NCBI RefSeq assembly: GCF_002117485.1
Contig: NZ_CP021030.1
Span: 3,103,001-3,167,000 of the forward strand
Source: Rhizobium sp. NXC14
GTDB taxonomy: Bacteria > Pseudomonadota > Alphaproteobacteria > Rhizobiales > Rhizobiaceae
Reading direction: 5' to 3'
Length of the DNA stretch: 64,000 bases
Shown here piece by piece: positions 19,112-28,113 of this stretch. Within the stretch, counting starts at the first letter, position 1, and each line of letters starts with the position of its first letter. The notes below the pieces were generated by a model, which was not told the origin of the DNA, made no database searches, and was given only the letters and a program-made list of their open reading frames with translations. Both the position numbers and the translations under genes were made by a program.

Positions 19112-20971
19112 ATGTCCTTGTCAGTCTCGCAAAGGCCTTGGCCCTCCTTGCCCTTGCAGCACCGCATCCGCCGGATGTGGTGGGCCTATGCAGTGCTCGC
19201 CCTCTCGGCCGTCCTCGCAAGCCTCTGGGTCAGCGGCGAGATCGGCCGGCGGCGGGCAGAGGCGGCCCTGGAGGAACAAGCACGCACCGATGCGAGGATG
19301 AATGTAGCGCTGCTGCGCACGGTCCTCGAAAAATACCGGGCGCTGCCCTTCGTGCTGTCGCAGGATACCGCGCTCGGCGCCGCCTTGGCGGGGCGCGACG
19401 CCGCCACGTTCGATGAGCTCAGCCGGAAGCTGGAGACGCTGGCTGCCGGCACGAAGGCTGCCGTCATCTACGTCATAGACAAGAACGGCATCGCGGTTTC
19501 GGCCAGCAATTGGCGCGAACCGACGAGCTTCGTCGGCAATGACTATCGTTTTCGCGAATACTTCCAGGGCGCGGTCACCGAAGGACAGGCCGAACATTTC
19601 GCGCTCGGGACGGTCAGCAAGAAGCCGGGCCTTTATATTTCCCAGCGGATATCAGGCAGCAGCGGTCTTCTGGGCGTCGTCGTCGTCAAGGTGGAATTCG
19701 ACGATGTTGAGGCGGATTGGAATGCCTCGGGCGCACCGTCCTACGTCATCGACGATCGCGGCATCGTCCTCATAACAAGCGTTCCCTCATGGCGGTTCAT
19801 GACGATCGGCCGGATCGCCGAGGATCGGCTGACGGCGATCCGCGAGAGCGTGCAATTTGGTGATGCGCCGCTTCAGCCATTGCCGCTCGATATCGTCCGA
19901 CATGTGGGCGACCGGCTTGACGTCGTCGAGATCGTCATGCCCGGCGGCGCCGGAAAAACCAGCTTCCTTGGGGTCGCGATGCCAGTCCCCGCAACCAGGT
20001 GGCATCTGCAGCATCTTGTAGCGCTGGGGCCGTCCCTCGATGCGGCGGTCCGCGAAACGCGCATGCTGGCGCTGCTCTTGCTTTTGCCGCTTCTGGCAGG
20101 CGCCGCCTTCCTCCTGCGCCGCCGCCAGACGATCACGCTCAGGATCTTCAGCGAACAGCAGGCGCGCGAAGAACTGGAACGGCGCGTAGCCGAGCGGACG
20201 CTCGATCTCAGCCAGGCCCGGGATCGCCTGCAGGCCGAGATCACCGGTCACCGCAGCACGGAGCAGAAGCTCCAGGCGGTACAGCAGGATCTGGTGCAGG
20301 CCAACCGGCTGGCAATCCTGGGCCAGGTGGCCGCCGGCGTCGCCCACGAGATCAACCAGCCGGTGGCGACCATCCGCGCCTATGCCGACAATGCCCGCAC
20401 CTTCCTCGAGCGCGGTCAAACCGCGCGTGCCGGCGAAAATCTTCAGAACATCGCAGCGCTGACGGAGCGCATCGGCACGATCACCGAGGAGCTGAAGACC
20501 TTCGCCCGCAAGGGCCGCAGCAGTGCCGAGCCGACTGGCCTGAGGGAAGTCATCGAGGGGGCGGTGATGCTGTTGCGCAGCCGCTTTGCCGGCCGCATGG
20601 ATACGCTTGACATCGAGCTGCCGCCGGCCGCGTTGCAGGTCATGGGAAACCGGATCCGCCTCGAGCAGGTGCTCATCAATTTGCTTCAGAACGCCCTGGA
20701 GGCAGTGGCGCCGAAGGCTGAGGCGGGGTGCGTCGAGGTCAGAACATCAACCGATGCGGACATGGTGACCCTGACGGTCGTCGACAACGGCCCCGGCATT
20801 TCGCCTGAAATCCGCAAGGGCCTGTTCACGCCGTTCAACACATCGAAGGAGAGTGGTCTCGGCCTCGGGCTCGTCATCTCCAAGGATATTGTCGGCGATT
20901 ACGGCGGCCGGATGGAGGTTGAGAGCAATGGCGAAGGAAGCCGGTTCATCGTTCATCTGAGGAAGGCTTAG
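19112..20971 (+). CDS. dctB: C4-dicarboxylate sensor histidine kinase DctB
   Basis: A roughly 619-residue membrane kinase. A first membrane helix ([18 protein letters not shown]) and a second near residue 310 bracket a periplasmic double-PAS sensor containing [15 protein letters not shown] and DYRFREYF. A coiled coil leads to the dimerisation/phospho-acceptor box [15 protein letters not shown] and an ATPase domain with [16 protein letters not shown] and GLGLGLVIS. It phosphorylates DctD in response to dicarboxylates. An ATG at 19097 is also in frame but falls inside the DctD operator, so I prefer 19112; neither has a good ribosome site. dctD follows after 3 bp. Confidence 0.94.
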   Translation: MSLSVSQRPWPSLPLQHRIRRMWWAYAVLALSAVLASLWVSGEIGRRRAEAALEEQARTDARMNVALLRTVLEKYRALPFVLSQDTALGAALAGRDAATFDELSRKLETLAAGTKAAVIYVIDKNGIAVSASNWREPTSFVGNDYRFREYFQGAVTEGQAEHFALGTVSKKPGLYISQRISGSSGLLGVVVVKVEFDDVEADWNASGAPSYVIDDRGIVLITSVPSWRFMTIGRIAEDRLTAIRESVQFGDAPLQPLPLDIVRHVGDRLDVVEIVMPGGAGKTSFLGVAMPVPATRWHLQHLVALGPSLDAAVRETRMLALLLLLPLLAGAAFLLRRRQTITLRIFSEQQAREELERRVAERTLDLSQARDRLQAEITGHRSTEQKLQAVQQDLVQANRLAILGQVAAGVAHEINQPVATIRAYADNARTFLERGQTARAGENLQNIAALTERIGTITEELKTFARKGRSSAEPTGLREVIEGAVMLLRSRFAGRMDTLDIELPPAALQVMGNRIRLEQVLINLLQNALEAVAPKAEAGCVEVRTSTDADMVTLTVVDNGPGISPEIRKGLFTPFNTSKESGLGLGLVISKDIVGDYGGRMEVESNGEGSRFIVHLRKA

Positions 20972-20974
20972 GTC

Positions 20975-22321
20975 ATGGACACACGGAGCCCGGTTGCGCT
21001 GATCGACGACGACAGGGACCTGCGCCGCGCCACAGCCCAGACGCTGGAGCTCGCCGGCTTCTCCGTTTTCACCTATGATGGCGCCAAGGCGGCGCTGGCG
21101 GACCTGCCGGCGGACTTCGCCGGCCCCGTCGTCACCGATATTCGCATGCCCGAGATCGACGGGCTGCAACTCTTCGCCATGCTGCAAGGCATGGATGCCG
21201 ACCTGCCGGTGATATTGATGACCGGCCACGGCGATATTCCGATGGCCGTACAGGCCATTCAGGATGGCGCCTATGATTTCATCGCCAAGCCCTTCCCTGC
21301 CGACAGGCTCGTCCAGAGCGTGCGCCGCGCCAGCGAAAAACGTCGGCTCGTTCTGGAAAACCGCATGCTGCGCAAAGCAGCCGAAGATGCGCAAGAGACT
21401 TTGCCGCTGATCGGCCAGACGCCCGTCATGGAGAATCTCAGAAAGATTCTTCGCCACATTGCCGATACCGACGTCGACGTGCTCGTTGCCGGCGAGACCG
21501 GCAGCGGCAAGGAAGTGGTCGCGCAGATCCTGCATCAGTGGAGCCACCGCCGGAAAGGCAATTTCGTGGCGCTGAACTGTGGGGCGCTACCCGAAACGGT
21601 CATCGAAAGCGAGCTGTTCGGCCACGAGGCCGGCGCCTTTACCGGCGCGCAGAAGCGCCGCACCGGCCGAATCGAACATGCAAGCGGCGGCACGCTTTTC
21701 CTCGACGAGATCGAGAGCATGCCTCTGGCCACGCAGGTCAAGATGCTGAGAGTGCTGGAGATGCGCGAAATCACCCCGCTCGGCACCAACGAGGTGCGCC
21801 CGGTGGATCTGCGCGTCGTCGCAGCCGCCAAGATCGACCTCGGCGATCCCGAGGTGCGCGGCGATTTTCGCGAGGATCTCTATTACCGGCTGAATGTCGT
21901 GACGATTTCCATTCCGCCGCTGAGGGAGCGCCGCGACGATATTCCGCTGCTGTTTTCCCATTTCGCCGCCCGCGCGGCCGAGCGCTTCCGCCGCGATGTC
22001 CCGCAGCTTTCAGAGTATGTTCGGCGGCATCTTGTCACCCACACATGGCCGGGCAACGTCCGCGAGCTCTCCCACTATGCCGAACGGGTGGTGCTGGGCG
22101 TTGAGGGCGGCGGAGCGACGCTCGTTCCCCCGCAGCCGACCGGCGGCACGTTGCCCGAACGGCTGGAACGCTACGAGGCGGAGATCATCCGCGACGCGCT
22201 TTCGGCGAATGACGGCGACGTGCGCCGCACCATCGAAGCGCTCGGCATTCCGAGAAAGACCTTTTACGACAAGCTGCAGCGCCACGGCATCAACCGGGGG
22301 GGCTATGCCTCGCGCAAATAG
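20975..22321 (+). CDS. dctD: Sigma-54-dependent response regulator DctD
   Basis: A 448-residue NtrC-type activator. The receiver domain has Asp55 (VVTDIRMPE) as phospho-acceptor. The AAA+ domain carries Walker A GETGSGKE (173-180), the sigma-54 contact loop GAFTGA (220-225) and Walker B TLFLDEIE. The C-terminal Fis-type helix-turn-helix ends in [15 protein letters not shown]. It activates the divergent dctA promoter. It lies 3 bp behind dctB, so the pair are co-transcribed. Confidence 0.97.
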   Translation: MDTRSPVALIDDDRDLRRATAQTLELAGFSVFTYDGAKAALADLPADFAGPVVTDIRMPEIDGLQLFAMLQGMDADLPVILMTGHGDIPMAVQAIQDGAYDFIAKPFPADRLVQSVRRASEKRRLVLENRMLRKAAEDAQETLPLIGQTPVMENLRKILRHIADTDVDVLVAGETGSGKEVVAQILHQWSHRRKGNFVALNCGALPETVIESELFGHEAGAFTGAQKRRTGRIEHASGGTLFLDEIESMPLATQVKMLRVLEMREITPLGTNEVRPVDLRVVAAAKIDLGDPEVRGDFREDLYYRLNVVTISIPPLRERRDDIPLLFSHFAARAAERFRRDVPQLSEYVRRHLVTHTWPGNVRELSHYAERVVLGVEGGGATLVPPQPTGGTLPERLERYEAEIIRDALSANDGDVRRTIEALGIPRKTFYDKLQRHGINRGGYASRK

Positions 22322-22327
22322 ACCGTG

Positions 22328-22795
22328 TCAGACTTCGACCAGTCCCAGCTTCTTCACCTGCCGGATCGTCAGCATGGTGCGTACGGTGTCGACATGTTCG
22401 TTCGCCGTCAGAATCTCGATGACGAAATCCTGGAAATGGGTGAGATTTTCCGCCACGCAATGCAGCAGAAAATCGCTGTCGCCCGAGACCATCCAGGCCT
22501 GGCGCACCAGCGGCCATTCGGTGGTGGCGGCGGCAAACGCCTTGAGGTTGCCTTCCGACTGGTGTTTGAGGCCGACCATACAGAAAGCAACCAGATCGAA
22601 GCCGAGCTTCGGGCTATTCAGCATGGCGTGATAGCCCTCGATGATGCCGGCTTCTTCGAGCTTGCGCACCCGGCGCAGGCAGGGCGGCGCCGATATGCCG
22701 ACACGGTCGGCGAGTTCGACATTGGTCATGCGGCCGTCGGCCTGCAGCTCCCGGAGGATCTTTATGTCGATGACGTCGAGTTCCGTGCGACCCAC
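22328..22795 (-). CDS. Lrp/AsnC family transcriptional regulator
   Basis: A 155-residue regulator with an N-terminal helix-turn-helix (MTNVELADRVGISAPPCLRR) and a C-terminal ligand-binding RAM domain (SGDSDFLLHCVAENL). The frame is open far upstream, but the GTG at 22793-22795 gives the family length and start (GRTELDVID) with GAAAGG upstream. It probably responds to an amino acid. It converges with dctD with 6 bp between and is divergent from trxB. Its targets are not shown by context. Confidence 0.88.
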   Translation of the reverse strand: MGRTELDVIDIKILRELQADGRMTNVELADRVGISAPPCLRRVRKLEEAGIIEGYHAMLNSPKLGFDLVAFCMVGLKHQSEGNLKAFAAATTEWPLVRQAWMVSGDSDFLLHCVAENLTHFQDFVIEILTANEHVDTVRTMLTIRQVKKLGLVEV

Positions 22796-23025
22796 ATCAT
22801 GGCCTTTCTTTAATTCTTCGCGGCGACCTTCTATATAAAGCGGCGGAATACGCAAGAAAGTTTCAAGCCGATGACGGATTCTTGCACAGCAAGGCGATTG
22901 CCTTGTTGGTAATGCAAGGCTGCCCTTGAATAAAAGCATTGGACGTTCATAAATGGCGCATGGACCGCGAAACGGCCGTAATCGCACTTTAGCCGCCGCC
23001 CTCCTGCCAGTCGAAAGGAAATGAC

Positions 23026-24000
23026 ATGCCCGCCCGCCACACAAAGGTGCTCATCATCGGTTCCGGACCTGCGGGCTATACTGCCGCGGTCTATGCCGCG
23101 CGCGCCATGCTGAAGCCGGTTCTGATCGCCGGCCTCGAACAGGGCGGCCAGTTGATGATCACCACCGATGTCGAGAACTATCCCGGCTTTGCCGATCCGA
23201 TCCAGGGTCCGTGGCTGATGGACCAGATGCTGCAGCAGGCAAAACATGTCGGCGCCGAGATCGTCAACGATCTAGTGACCGAAGTCGACACCAACCAGCG
23301 CCCCTTCCTCGCCCGCACCGACAGCGGCCAGGTCTGGACCGCCGATACGCTGATCGTCGCCACCGGCGCCAAGGCAAAGTGGCTCGGCATCGAGAGCGAA
23401 CAGCATTTCCAGGGCTTCGGCGTTTCGGCCTGCGCCACCTGCGACGGCTTCTTCTATCGCAACAAGGATGTCATCGTGGTCGGCGGCGGCAACAGCGCCG
23501 TCGAAGAGGCGCTGTACCTCTCCAACATCGCCAAGTCGGTAACCGTCGTTCACCGCCGCGATTCTTTCCGCGCCGAAAAGATCCTGCAGGAGCGCCTGTT
23601 CGCGAAAGAAAACGTCAAGGTGTTGTGGAACACCGAAGTGGCCGAGATCACTGGCACGCCGGCCAAGCCACCGATGCCGCAATCCGTATCCGGCGCTCGC
23701 CTGCGCGACGTCAGGACCGGCGCGATCGCCGAAATGCCGGTCGACGGCGTCTTCGTCGCCATAGGTCATGCCCCGGCAACCGAGCTGTTCAAGGGCAAGC
23801 TGAAGCTCAAGGACAATGGCTATCTCTGGACGGCGCCTGATTCGACCGCGACCAGCCTGGAAGGGGTCTATGCCGCCGGCGACGTGACCGACGATACGTT
23901 CCGCCAGGCGATTACCGCCGCCGGCATGGGATGCATGGCAGCACTCGAAGCCGAGCGCTACCTGACGGGCCACATGCCCGTCGCCGTGGCCGCGGAGTAA
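23026..24000 (+). CDS. trxB: Thioredoxin-disulfide reductase
   Basis: A 324-residue FAD/NADPH enzyme that keeps thioredoxin reduced. It has the FAD motif IGSGPAGYTAA, the redox-active CATC at 136-139, the NADPH motif VGGGNSAVEEA and the C-terminal FAD segment YAAGDVTD. Length is standard. The gene is followed 22 bp later by the LysR gene lsrB, the arrangement known from Sinorhizobium and other Rhizobiales. Confidence 0.97.
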   Translation: MPARHTKVLIIGSGPAGYTAAVYAARAMLKPVLIAGLEQGGQLMITTDVENYPGFADPIQGPWLMDQMLQQAKHVGAEIVNDLVTEVDTNQRPFLARTDSGQVWTADTLIVATGAKAKWLGIESEQHFQGFGVSACATCDGFFYRNKDVIVVGGGNSAVEEALYLSNIAKSVTVVHRRDSFRAEKILQERLFAKENVKVLWNTEVAEITGTPAKPPMPQSVSGARLRDVRTGAIAEMPVDGVFVAIGHAPATELFKGKLKLKDNGYLWTAPDSTATSLEGVYAAGDVTDDTFRQAITAAGMGCMAALEAERYLTGHMPVAVAAE

Positions 24001-24022
24001 AACCGGCATGAGGGGTGGGGGA

Positions 24023-24919
24023 ATGCCATTGGATTGGGACAAGCTGCGTATCTTCCACGCAGCTGCCGAGGCGGGTTCGTTCACGCATGCGGCTGATAAA
24101 CTGCATCTGTCCCAATCCGCCATCAGCCGCCAGGTGAGCGCGCTGGAGCAGGATGTCGGCACCAAGCTGTTTCACCGCCATGCGCGCGGCCTGATCCTGA
24201 CGGAACAGGGCGAACTGCTCTACCGCACCGCGCATGACGTGCTGCTGAAGCTCGAAACCGTCAAGATGCAGTTGACCGAGACGACCGAGACGCCGTCCGG
24301 CAAGCTGCGCGTCACCACGACTGTCGGCCTCGGCCAGGGCTGGCTGACCGACAAGATCCAGGAATTCCTGCAGCTTTATCCCGATGTGCAGATCCAGCTC
24401 ATCCTCGACAATGAGGAAGTGGATGTGAACATGCGCCACGCCGACTGCGCAATCCGCCTTCGTCAGCCGCAGCAGTCCGACCTCATCCAGCGCAAGCTCT
24501 TCACCGTGCACATGCACGTCTATGCGGCACCTTCCTACATCAACCGCCATGGCGAACCTCAGAAGATCGAGGACCTCGACAATCACCGCATTATCACCTT
24601 CGGCGAACCGGCGCCGAGTTACCTGCTCGATGTCAACTGGCTCGAAGTGGCTGGCCGTTCGTCCGACAACAAACGGATCCCGCATCTCCAAATCAACAGC
24701 CAGACTTCGATCAAGCGCGCCTGCCTGCTCGGAATCGGCGTTGCCTGCCTGCCGGACTATATCGTTGGCCGCGATCCTGGACTTATTCAGCTGCCGATCA
24801 ATGCCGACGTACCGTCGTTCGACACGTATTTTTGCTATCCTGACGAAATCAAGAATGCCGCCAAGCTGAAAGCTTTCCGCGATTTCATTGTCAGCAAAGC
24901 CAGAAACTGGAATTTTTAA
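24023..24919 (+). CDS. lsrB: LysR-type regulator LsrB/VtlR
   Basis: A 298-residue LysR regulator. The winged helix-turn-helix is at 1-65 (FTHAADKLHLSQSAISRQVS), followed by the linker helix and a periplasmic-binding-like effector domain. The start at 24023 has GGGTGGGGGA just upstream and gives the family N-terminus MPLDWDKLRIF. Its place after trxB and before tandem AbcR sRNA genes matches lsrB of Sinorhizobium meliloti and vtlR of Brucella/Agrobacterium, which control AbcR RNAs, oxidative stress and symbiosis or virulence. The name relies on this synteny. Confidence 0.85.
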   Translation: MPLDWDKLRIFHAAAEAGSFTHAADKLHLSQSAISRQVSALEQDVGTKLFHRHARGLILTEQGELLYRTAHDVLLKLETVKMQLTETTETPSGKLRVTTTVGLGQGWLTDKIQEFLQLYPDVQIQLILDNEEVDVNMRHADCAIRLRQPQQSDLIQRKLFTVHMHVYAAPSYINRHGEPQKIEDLDNHRIITFGEPAPSYLLDVNWLEVAGRSSDNKRIPHLQINSQTSIKRACLLGIGVACLPDYIVGRDPGLIQLPINADVPSFDTYFCYPDEIKNAAKLKAFRDFIVSKARNWNF

Positions 24920-24966
24920 GCCAGATTTATGGAATGATTTCGATACTATGCGGTGGGCGCATGACT

Positions 24967-25013
24967 GGCATGCACAAATGAGGGTTGCCGTTTGCCCATT
25001 AAACCACCATATC
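24967..25013 (+). promoter_or_regulatory. Promoter and shared upstream motif of AbcR copy 1
   Basis: -35 TTGCCG (24985-24990) and -10 CATATC (25008-25013) are 17 bp apart. The 12-mer GGCATGCACAAA (24967-24978) ends 6 bp before the -35. The same 12-mer with the same spacing precedes copy 2. I infer a candidate LsrB/VtlR activator site. Confidence 0.65.
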
Positions 25014-25019
25014 GCACAT

Positions 25020-25136
25020 AGCTGATGCACATGGTGGCTTTTCCTCCCAGTTCCACCGCATTAGCTGTTCCCCTCTGGAGGTTTTTGAACCTTCACACTT
25101 ATAAGGGCCCTGGTTTTCCAGCGGCCCTCTTTTTTT
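25020..25136 (+). ncRNA. AbcR-type trans-acting small RNA, copy 1
   Basis: An RNA of about 117 nt is predicted from the A seven bases after the -10 to the end of a T tract. The core includes the unpaired pyrimidine-rich segments CCTCCCAG and TTCCCCTCTGG, which in known AbcR RNAs pair with ribosome sites of ABC-transporter mRNAs. The 3' end is an intrinsic terminator: AGGGCCCTGG, TTTT, CCAG-C-GGCCCT, then seven Ts (25130-25136). A second, closely similar copy follows at 25244-25358. Position between lsrB and arsR matches the AbcR1/AbcR2 (SmrC15/16) locus of Sinorhizobium. I cannot say which copy is AbcR1. Confidence 0.88.
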
Positions 25137-25159
25137 GCCTTGCCGCCTCGACAAATGCC

Positions 25160-25184
25160 GCGCCGCAAAAAATTTGTGCGGCGC
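25160..25184. other. Stem-loop between the two AbcR copies
   Basis: A perfect 8-bp stem (GCGCCGCA at 25160-25167, TGCGGCGC at 25177-25184) with an AT-rich 9-nt loop lies between copy 1's terminator and copy 2's upstream motif. Possibly a backup transcript barrier; no function is shown. Confidence 0.4.
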
Positions 25185-25190
25185 ATAGCA

Positions 25191-25237
25191 GGCATGCACA
25201 AAAAAGCATTGAAACCTGCCTAAGGAAGCACCATATC
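25191..25237 (+). promoter_or_regulatory. Promoter and shared upstream motif of AbcR copy 2
   Basis: -35 TTGAAA (25209-25214) and -10 CATATC (25232-25237) are 17 bp apart. GGCATGCACAAA (25191-25202) ends 6 bp before the -35, exactly as in copy 1, while the surrounding sequence differs. Confidence 0.65.
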
Positions 25238-25243
25238 CAACTC

Positions 25244-25358
25244 AGCTGATGCATTTCGTGGTTTCTCTCCCAGTTCCACCGCATTAGCTGTTCCCCTCTG
25301 GAGGTTATTGACCTTCACAATTCAAAGGGCCCTGGTTTTCCGGTGGCCCTCTTTTTTT
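25244..25358 (+). ncRNA. AbcR-type trans-acting small RNA, copy 2
   Basis: An RNA of about 115 nt, closely similar to copy 1 over its central block from CTCCCAGTTCCACCGC through CCCTCTGGAGGTT. The 5' stem region and the segment before the terminator differ. The terminator stem is AGGGCCCTGG, TTTT, CCGGTGGCCCT, then seven Ts (25352-25358). The pair likely arose by tandem duplication that included the promoter. Independent promoters suggest separate regulation of the copies. Confidence 0.88.
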
Positions 25359-25424
25359 GCCCAAAATTTGCTCAATCGACAAAAGCCGCCGCCTCACGTC
25401 TCCGTGATTTGCATATCGGCATTC

Positions 25425-25442
25425 AACGATCAATATATCGTT
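25425..25442. promoter_or_regulatory. Candidate ArsR-family operator
   Basis: A perfect inverted repeat AACGAT-N6-ATCGTT lies 30 bp upstream of the arsR start. Size and position suit autorepression by the ArsR protein encoded next to it. Confidence 0.55.
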
Positions 25443-25472
25443 CAAACACGATTTATAGTTCGGCAAACAACG

Positions 25473-25766
25473 ATGGACAGAGACGAGATTATCAAGGCCC
25501 TCGCCCACCCCACCCGGATGGACATTCTGAGCTGGCTGAAGAATCCCGAGGAACATTTCCCTACGCAGGAGCATCCCTTTGAAATGGGCGTCTGCGCCAG
25601 CCAGTTCGAGCGCTGCGGCCTATCTCAATCCACCGTCTCGGCTCATCTCGGAACCCTGCAGCGCGCCGGCCTCGTCACCACCAGACGCGTCGGCCAGTGG
25701 ATCTTCTACAAGCGCAACGAAGAAGCGATCGCTGCTTTCCTCAAGCAGCTGACACAGGATCTCTAG
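25473..25766 (+). CDS. ArsR family transcriptional regulator
   Basis: A 97-residue winged-helix repressor: ALAHPTRMDILSWL forms the first helices, CGLSQSTVSAHLGTLQRAG the recognition helix region, and VGQWIFYKR the wing. The ATG at 25473 gives the family start although the frame runs further upstream through AbcR copy 2. One Cys pair (MGVCASQFERC) could sense metal or thiol stress, but this is not the canonical arsenic site. The reductase gene downstream on the same strand is its likely target; many such pairs respond to electrophiles. Confidence 0.86.
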   Translation: MDRDEIIKALAHPTRMDILSWLKNPEEHFPTQEHPFEMGVCASQFERCGLSQSTVSAHLGTLQRAGLVTTRRVGQWIFYKRNEEAIAAFLKQLTQDL

Positions 25767-25913
25767 AATGCCCTTCTCGTCACCCGCGTTCCACTCGCCG
25801 CAGCCCTGATGGCCCTCATCAGCCTGGGTGCGACGGCGTTCACCTATCTCTCCGCTAAGGGCCGGGCCGCCCTCGCCCCGCAGAGTGATCCTCCCGCAAA
25901 AGAAAGGACCATC

Positions 25914-27038
25914 ATGGCCAAGCTTTTTGAACCCACCAAGGTCGGCGACATCTCAGTCAAGAACCGCATCGTCATGGCGCCGCTCACCCGCAACCGCTCG
26001 CCGGGTGCTATCCCCAATGACCTCAATGTCGAATATTACCGCCAACGCGCCACCGCGGGTCTGATCATCACCGAAGCGACCGCGATCACTCATCAGGGCC
26101 AGGGTTACGCCGACGTGCCTGGCCTTTACAGCAAGGAAGCGCTCGACGGCTGGAAGCGGGTGACCGACGCCGTCCACGCAGCCGGCGGCAGGATCGTCGT
26201 CCAGATGTGGCATGTCGGCCGCATCTCGCACACGACGCTGCAGCCGGACGGCGGCAAGCCGGTCTCCTCGACCAATCGTATCGCCAAGGCCAAGACCTAT
26301 CTGGTCAATGCCGACGGCAGCGGCAGCTTTGCCGATACCTCTGAGCCGCGCGCGCTCGAAACGTCCGAAATTCCCGGCATCATCGAGGATTACCGAAGGG
26401 CGGCCCGCGCCGCCATCGACGCCGGCTTCGACGGTGTCGAGATCCATGGCGCCAATGGTTATCTGCTCGATCAGTTCATCCGCGATGGCGTCAACGACCG
26501 CACCGACCAATATGGCGGCTCGATCGAAAACCGCACCCGCCTCACCTTCGAGGTCGTCGATGCGATCGTGAAGGAAATCGGCGCAGGCCGCACCGCAATC
26601 CGCATTTCGCCGGTAACGCCCTCTGGCGAAAGCTACGATTCCAATCCGCAGGCGACCTTCACCCATGTCGTCGAGGGGCTGGCCAGATACGGCCTCGCCT
26701 ATATCCACGTCATCGAAGGCCAGACCGGCGGCGACCGTGATTACCGGCAGGGCGACAACCCCTCCTTCGATTACAAGGCGCTGCGCCAGGCTTATGAGAA
26801 GGCCGGCGGCAAGGCCAGCTGGATGGTCAATAACGGCTATGACCGCGATCTCGCAATGTACGCCGCCGAAAGCGGCCGCGCCGATCTGATCGCCTTCGGC
26901 AAACCCTTCATCGCCAATCCCGATCTCGTCGAAAGGCTAGCAAAGAACCTGCCGCTCAACACGCCCGACCAATCGACCTTCTACGGCGGCACCGCCAAGG
27001 GCTATCTCGACTATCCCGCCCTCGAAAAGGTTGCCTGA
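25914..27038 (+). CDS. Old Yellow Enzyme family alkene reductase
   Basis: A 374-residue FMN-dependent ene-reductase of the NemA/OYE type, which reduces activated C=C bonds or nitro groups with NAD(P)H. Features are FEPTKVGDISVKNRIVMAPLTR at the N-terminus, the substrate-binding EIHGANGYL (His and Asn), the FMN segment RISPVTPSG, and the phosphate-binding IAFGKPFIANPDL. The ATG at 25914 has AGAAAGGACC before it; the frame is open back to the arsR stop. Probably part of an arsR-controlled detoxification unit for electrophiles. Natural substrate unknown. Confidence 0.92.
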   Translation: MAKLFEPTKVGDISVKNRIVMAPLTRNRSPGAIPNDLNVEYYRQRATAGLIITEATAITHQGQGYADVPGLYSKEALDGWKRVTDAVHAAGGRIVVQMWHVGRISHTTLQPDGGKPVSSTNRIAKAKTYLVNADGSGSFADTSEPRALETSEIPGIIEDYRRAARAAIDAGFDGVEIHGANGYLLDQFIRDGVNDRTDQYGGSIENRTRLTFEVVDAIVKEIGAGRTAIRISPVTPSGESYDSNPQATFTHVVEGLARYGLAYIHVIEGQTGGDRDYRQGDNPSFDYKALRQAYEKAGGKASWMVNNGYDRDLAMYAAESGRADLIAFGKPFIANPDLVERLAKNLPLNTPDQSTFYGGTAKGYLDYPALEKVA

Positions 27039-27057
27039 GGCTGCCTGAGTACGAATC

Positions 27058-27087
27058 GAGAAATTCCGCCGAGAGGCGGGATTTCTC
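27058..27087. repeat. Strong hairpin after the OYE gene
   Basis: Arms GAGAAATTCCGCC (27058-27070) and GGCGGGATTTCTC (27075-27087) pair over 13 bp with one wobble and a GAGA tetraloop. No T tract follows. A related hairpin lies at 27254-27291. Confidence 0.7.
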
Positions 27088-27120
27088 AGGATGGTGAAAC
27101 AAACTGCTCCAACCCCGGCA

Positions 27121-27142
27121 CGTCACCTCGGCCTTGTGCCGA
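27121..27142. repeat. Dispersed palindromic element, partial copy
   Basis: CGTCACCTCGGCCTTGTGCC and the next few bases match one arm of the elements at 17363-17458 and 58729-58845; the second arm is missing. It lies between two related hairpins. Confidence 0.55.
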
Positions 27143-27253
27143 GGGTCTCAGCCGATCCAATTAAGCGACTGAAAATAAATGTTTTCCTCCCAGGCAATTG
27201 CCGTGGTTAGATGCTCGGCCCAAGGCCTGGCATGGCGGAGGAGACTTTGTCCA

Positions 27254-27291
27254 AACGCAGAAATCCCAGCGATAGGTGGAATTTCTGCGTT
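27254..27291. repeat. Hairpin upstream of the phosphotransferase gene
   Basis: Arms AACGCAGAAATCCC (27254-27267) and GGAATTTCTGCGTT (27278-27291) pair over 14 bp with one wobble and a 10-nt loop. The AGAAATYCC / GGRATTTCT core is shared with the hairpin at 27058-27087. It ends 21 bp before the kinase ATG, so it would be in the 5' leader if transcription starts upstream. Confidence 0.65.
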
Positions 27292-27312
27292 CAATATCCC
27301 TATATGGGATGC

Positions 27313-28113
27313 ATGTTTGCTCCCTACCTCGATCGCTGGTCGCTCATATCGGACGGCGAGCCCATCATCACCCATTCGAGCCGTCTGCTGCCGGTCCTCT
27401 GGCAGGAGAGACCCGCCATGCTGAAAGTGGCGACAGATATCGACGAACGATACGGCGCACTGTTGATGCAGTGGTGGGAGGGCGACGGCGCGGCTCATGC
27501 CTACGCACACGAAGGCGACGCTGTGTTGCTGGAAAGGGCAACCGGGAAACGCTCCCTGCTTGTCATGGCGATGGACGGAGAAGACGACGAAGCGAGCCGC
27601 ATTCTCTGCCGCACCGCCGCGCGGCTGCATGCGCCGCGCGAAAGACCGCTCCCCGATCCCATTCCCCTCACCCGCTGGTTCCGTGATCTCGAGCCGGCCG
27701 CCGGCAAACATGGCGGCACGCTTGCCGATTGCTCTGCGATCGCCAACGCCCTCCTTGCCAATCCGCGCGATCTCGCCGTCCTCCACGGCGATATCCACCA
27801 CGGCAACATTCTCGATTTCGAGGAGCGCGGTTGGCTGGCGATCGATCCGAAACGGCTCCACGGCGAGCGCGGTTTCGATTTCGCCAATATCTTCGCCAAC
27901 GAGGAATTGCCGTCGATCACCGACCCCGCCCGCTTTCGCCGCCAGCTCGCCATCGTCTCTGCGGAGGCGGGGCTGGAGCCGAAGCGGCTGCTGCAATGGA
28001 TCGCCGCCTATTCCGGCCTTTCCGCCGCCTGGTTTCTTGGCGACCCCAATATCGAACAGGCGGAGACTGCCTTGACGGTCGCGCGCATCGCGCTGGCCGA
28101 GCTGGCGGCCTAA
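27313..28113 (+). CDS. APH(6)-family aminoglycoside/hydroxyurea phosphotransferase-like kinase
   Basis: A 266-residue kinase of the streptomycin 6-phosphotransferase/hydroxyurea phosphotransferase family. It has the N-lobe lysine context AMLKVATD, the catalytic loop LHGDIHHGNIL (HGDxxxxN) and the metal-binding Asp in AIDPKRL. Chromosomal members in rhizobia are not necessarily resistance enzymes, so activity on streptomycin is unproven. The ATG at 27313 gives the family start MFAPYLDRW; another ATG lies at 27304. It converges with the epimerase gene, overlapping it by 4 bp. Confidence 0.85.
   Translation: MFAPYLDRWSLISDGEPIITHSSRLLPVLWQERPAMLKVATDIDERYGALLMQWWEGDGAAHAYAHEGDAVLLERATGKRSLLVMAMDGEDDEASRILCRTAARLHAPRERPLPDPIPLTRWFRDLEPAAGKHGGTLADCSAIANALLANPRDLAVLHGDIHHGNILDFEERGWLAIDPKRLHGERGFDFANIFANEELPSITDPARFRRQLAIVSAEAGLEPKRLLQWIAAYSGLSAAWFLGDPNIEQAETALTVARIALAELAA

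Noticed and set aside
25025..25284. Short ORFs across the AbcR region on both strands
   Set aside because: They overlie the RNA genes and their terminators; the RNA evidence is far stronger.
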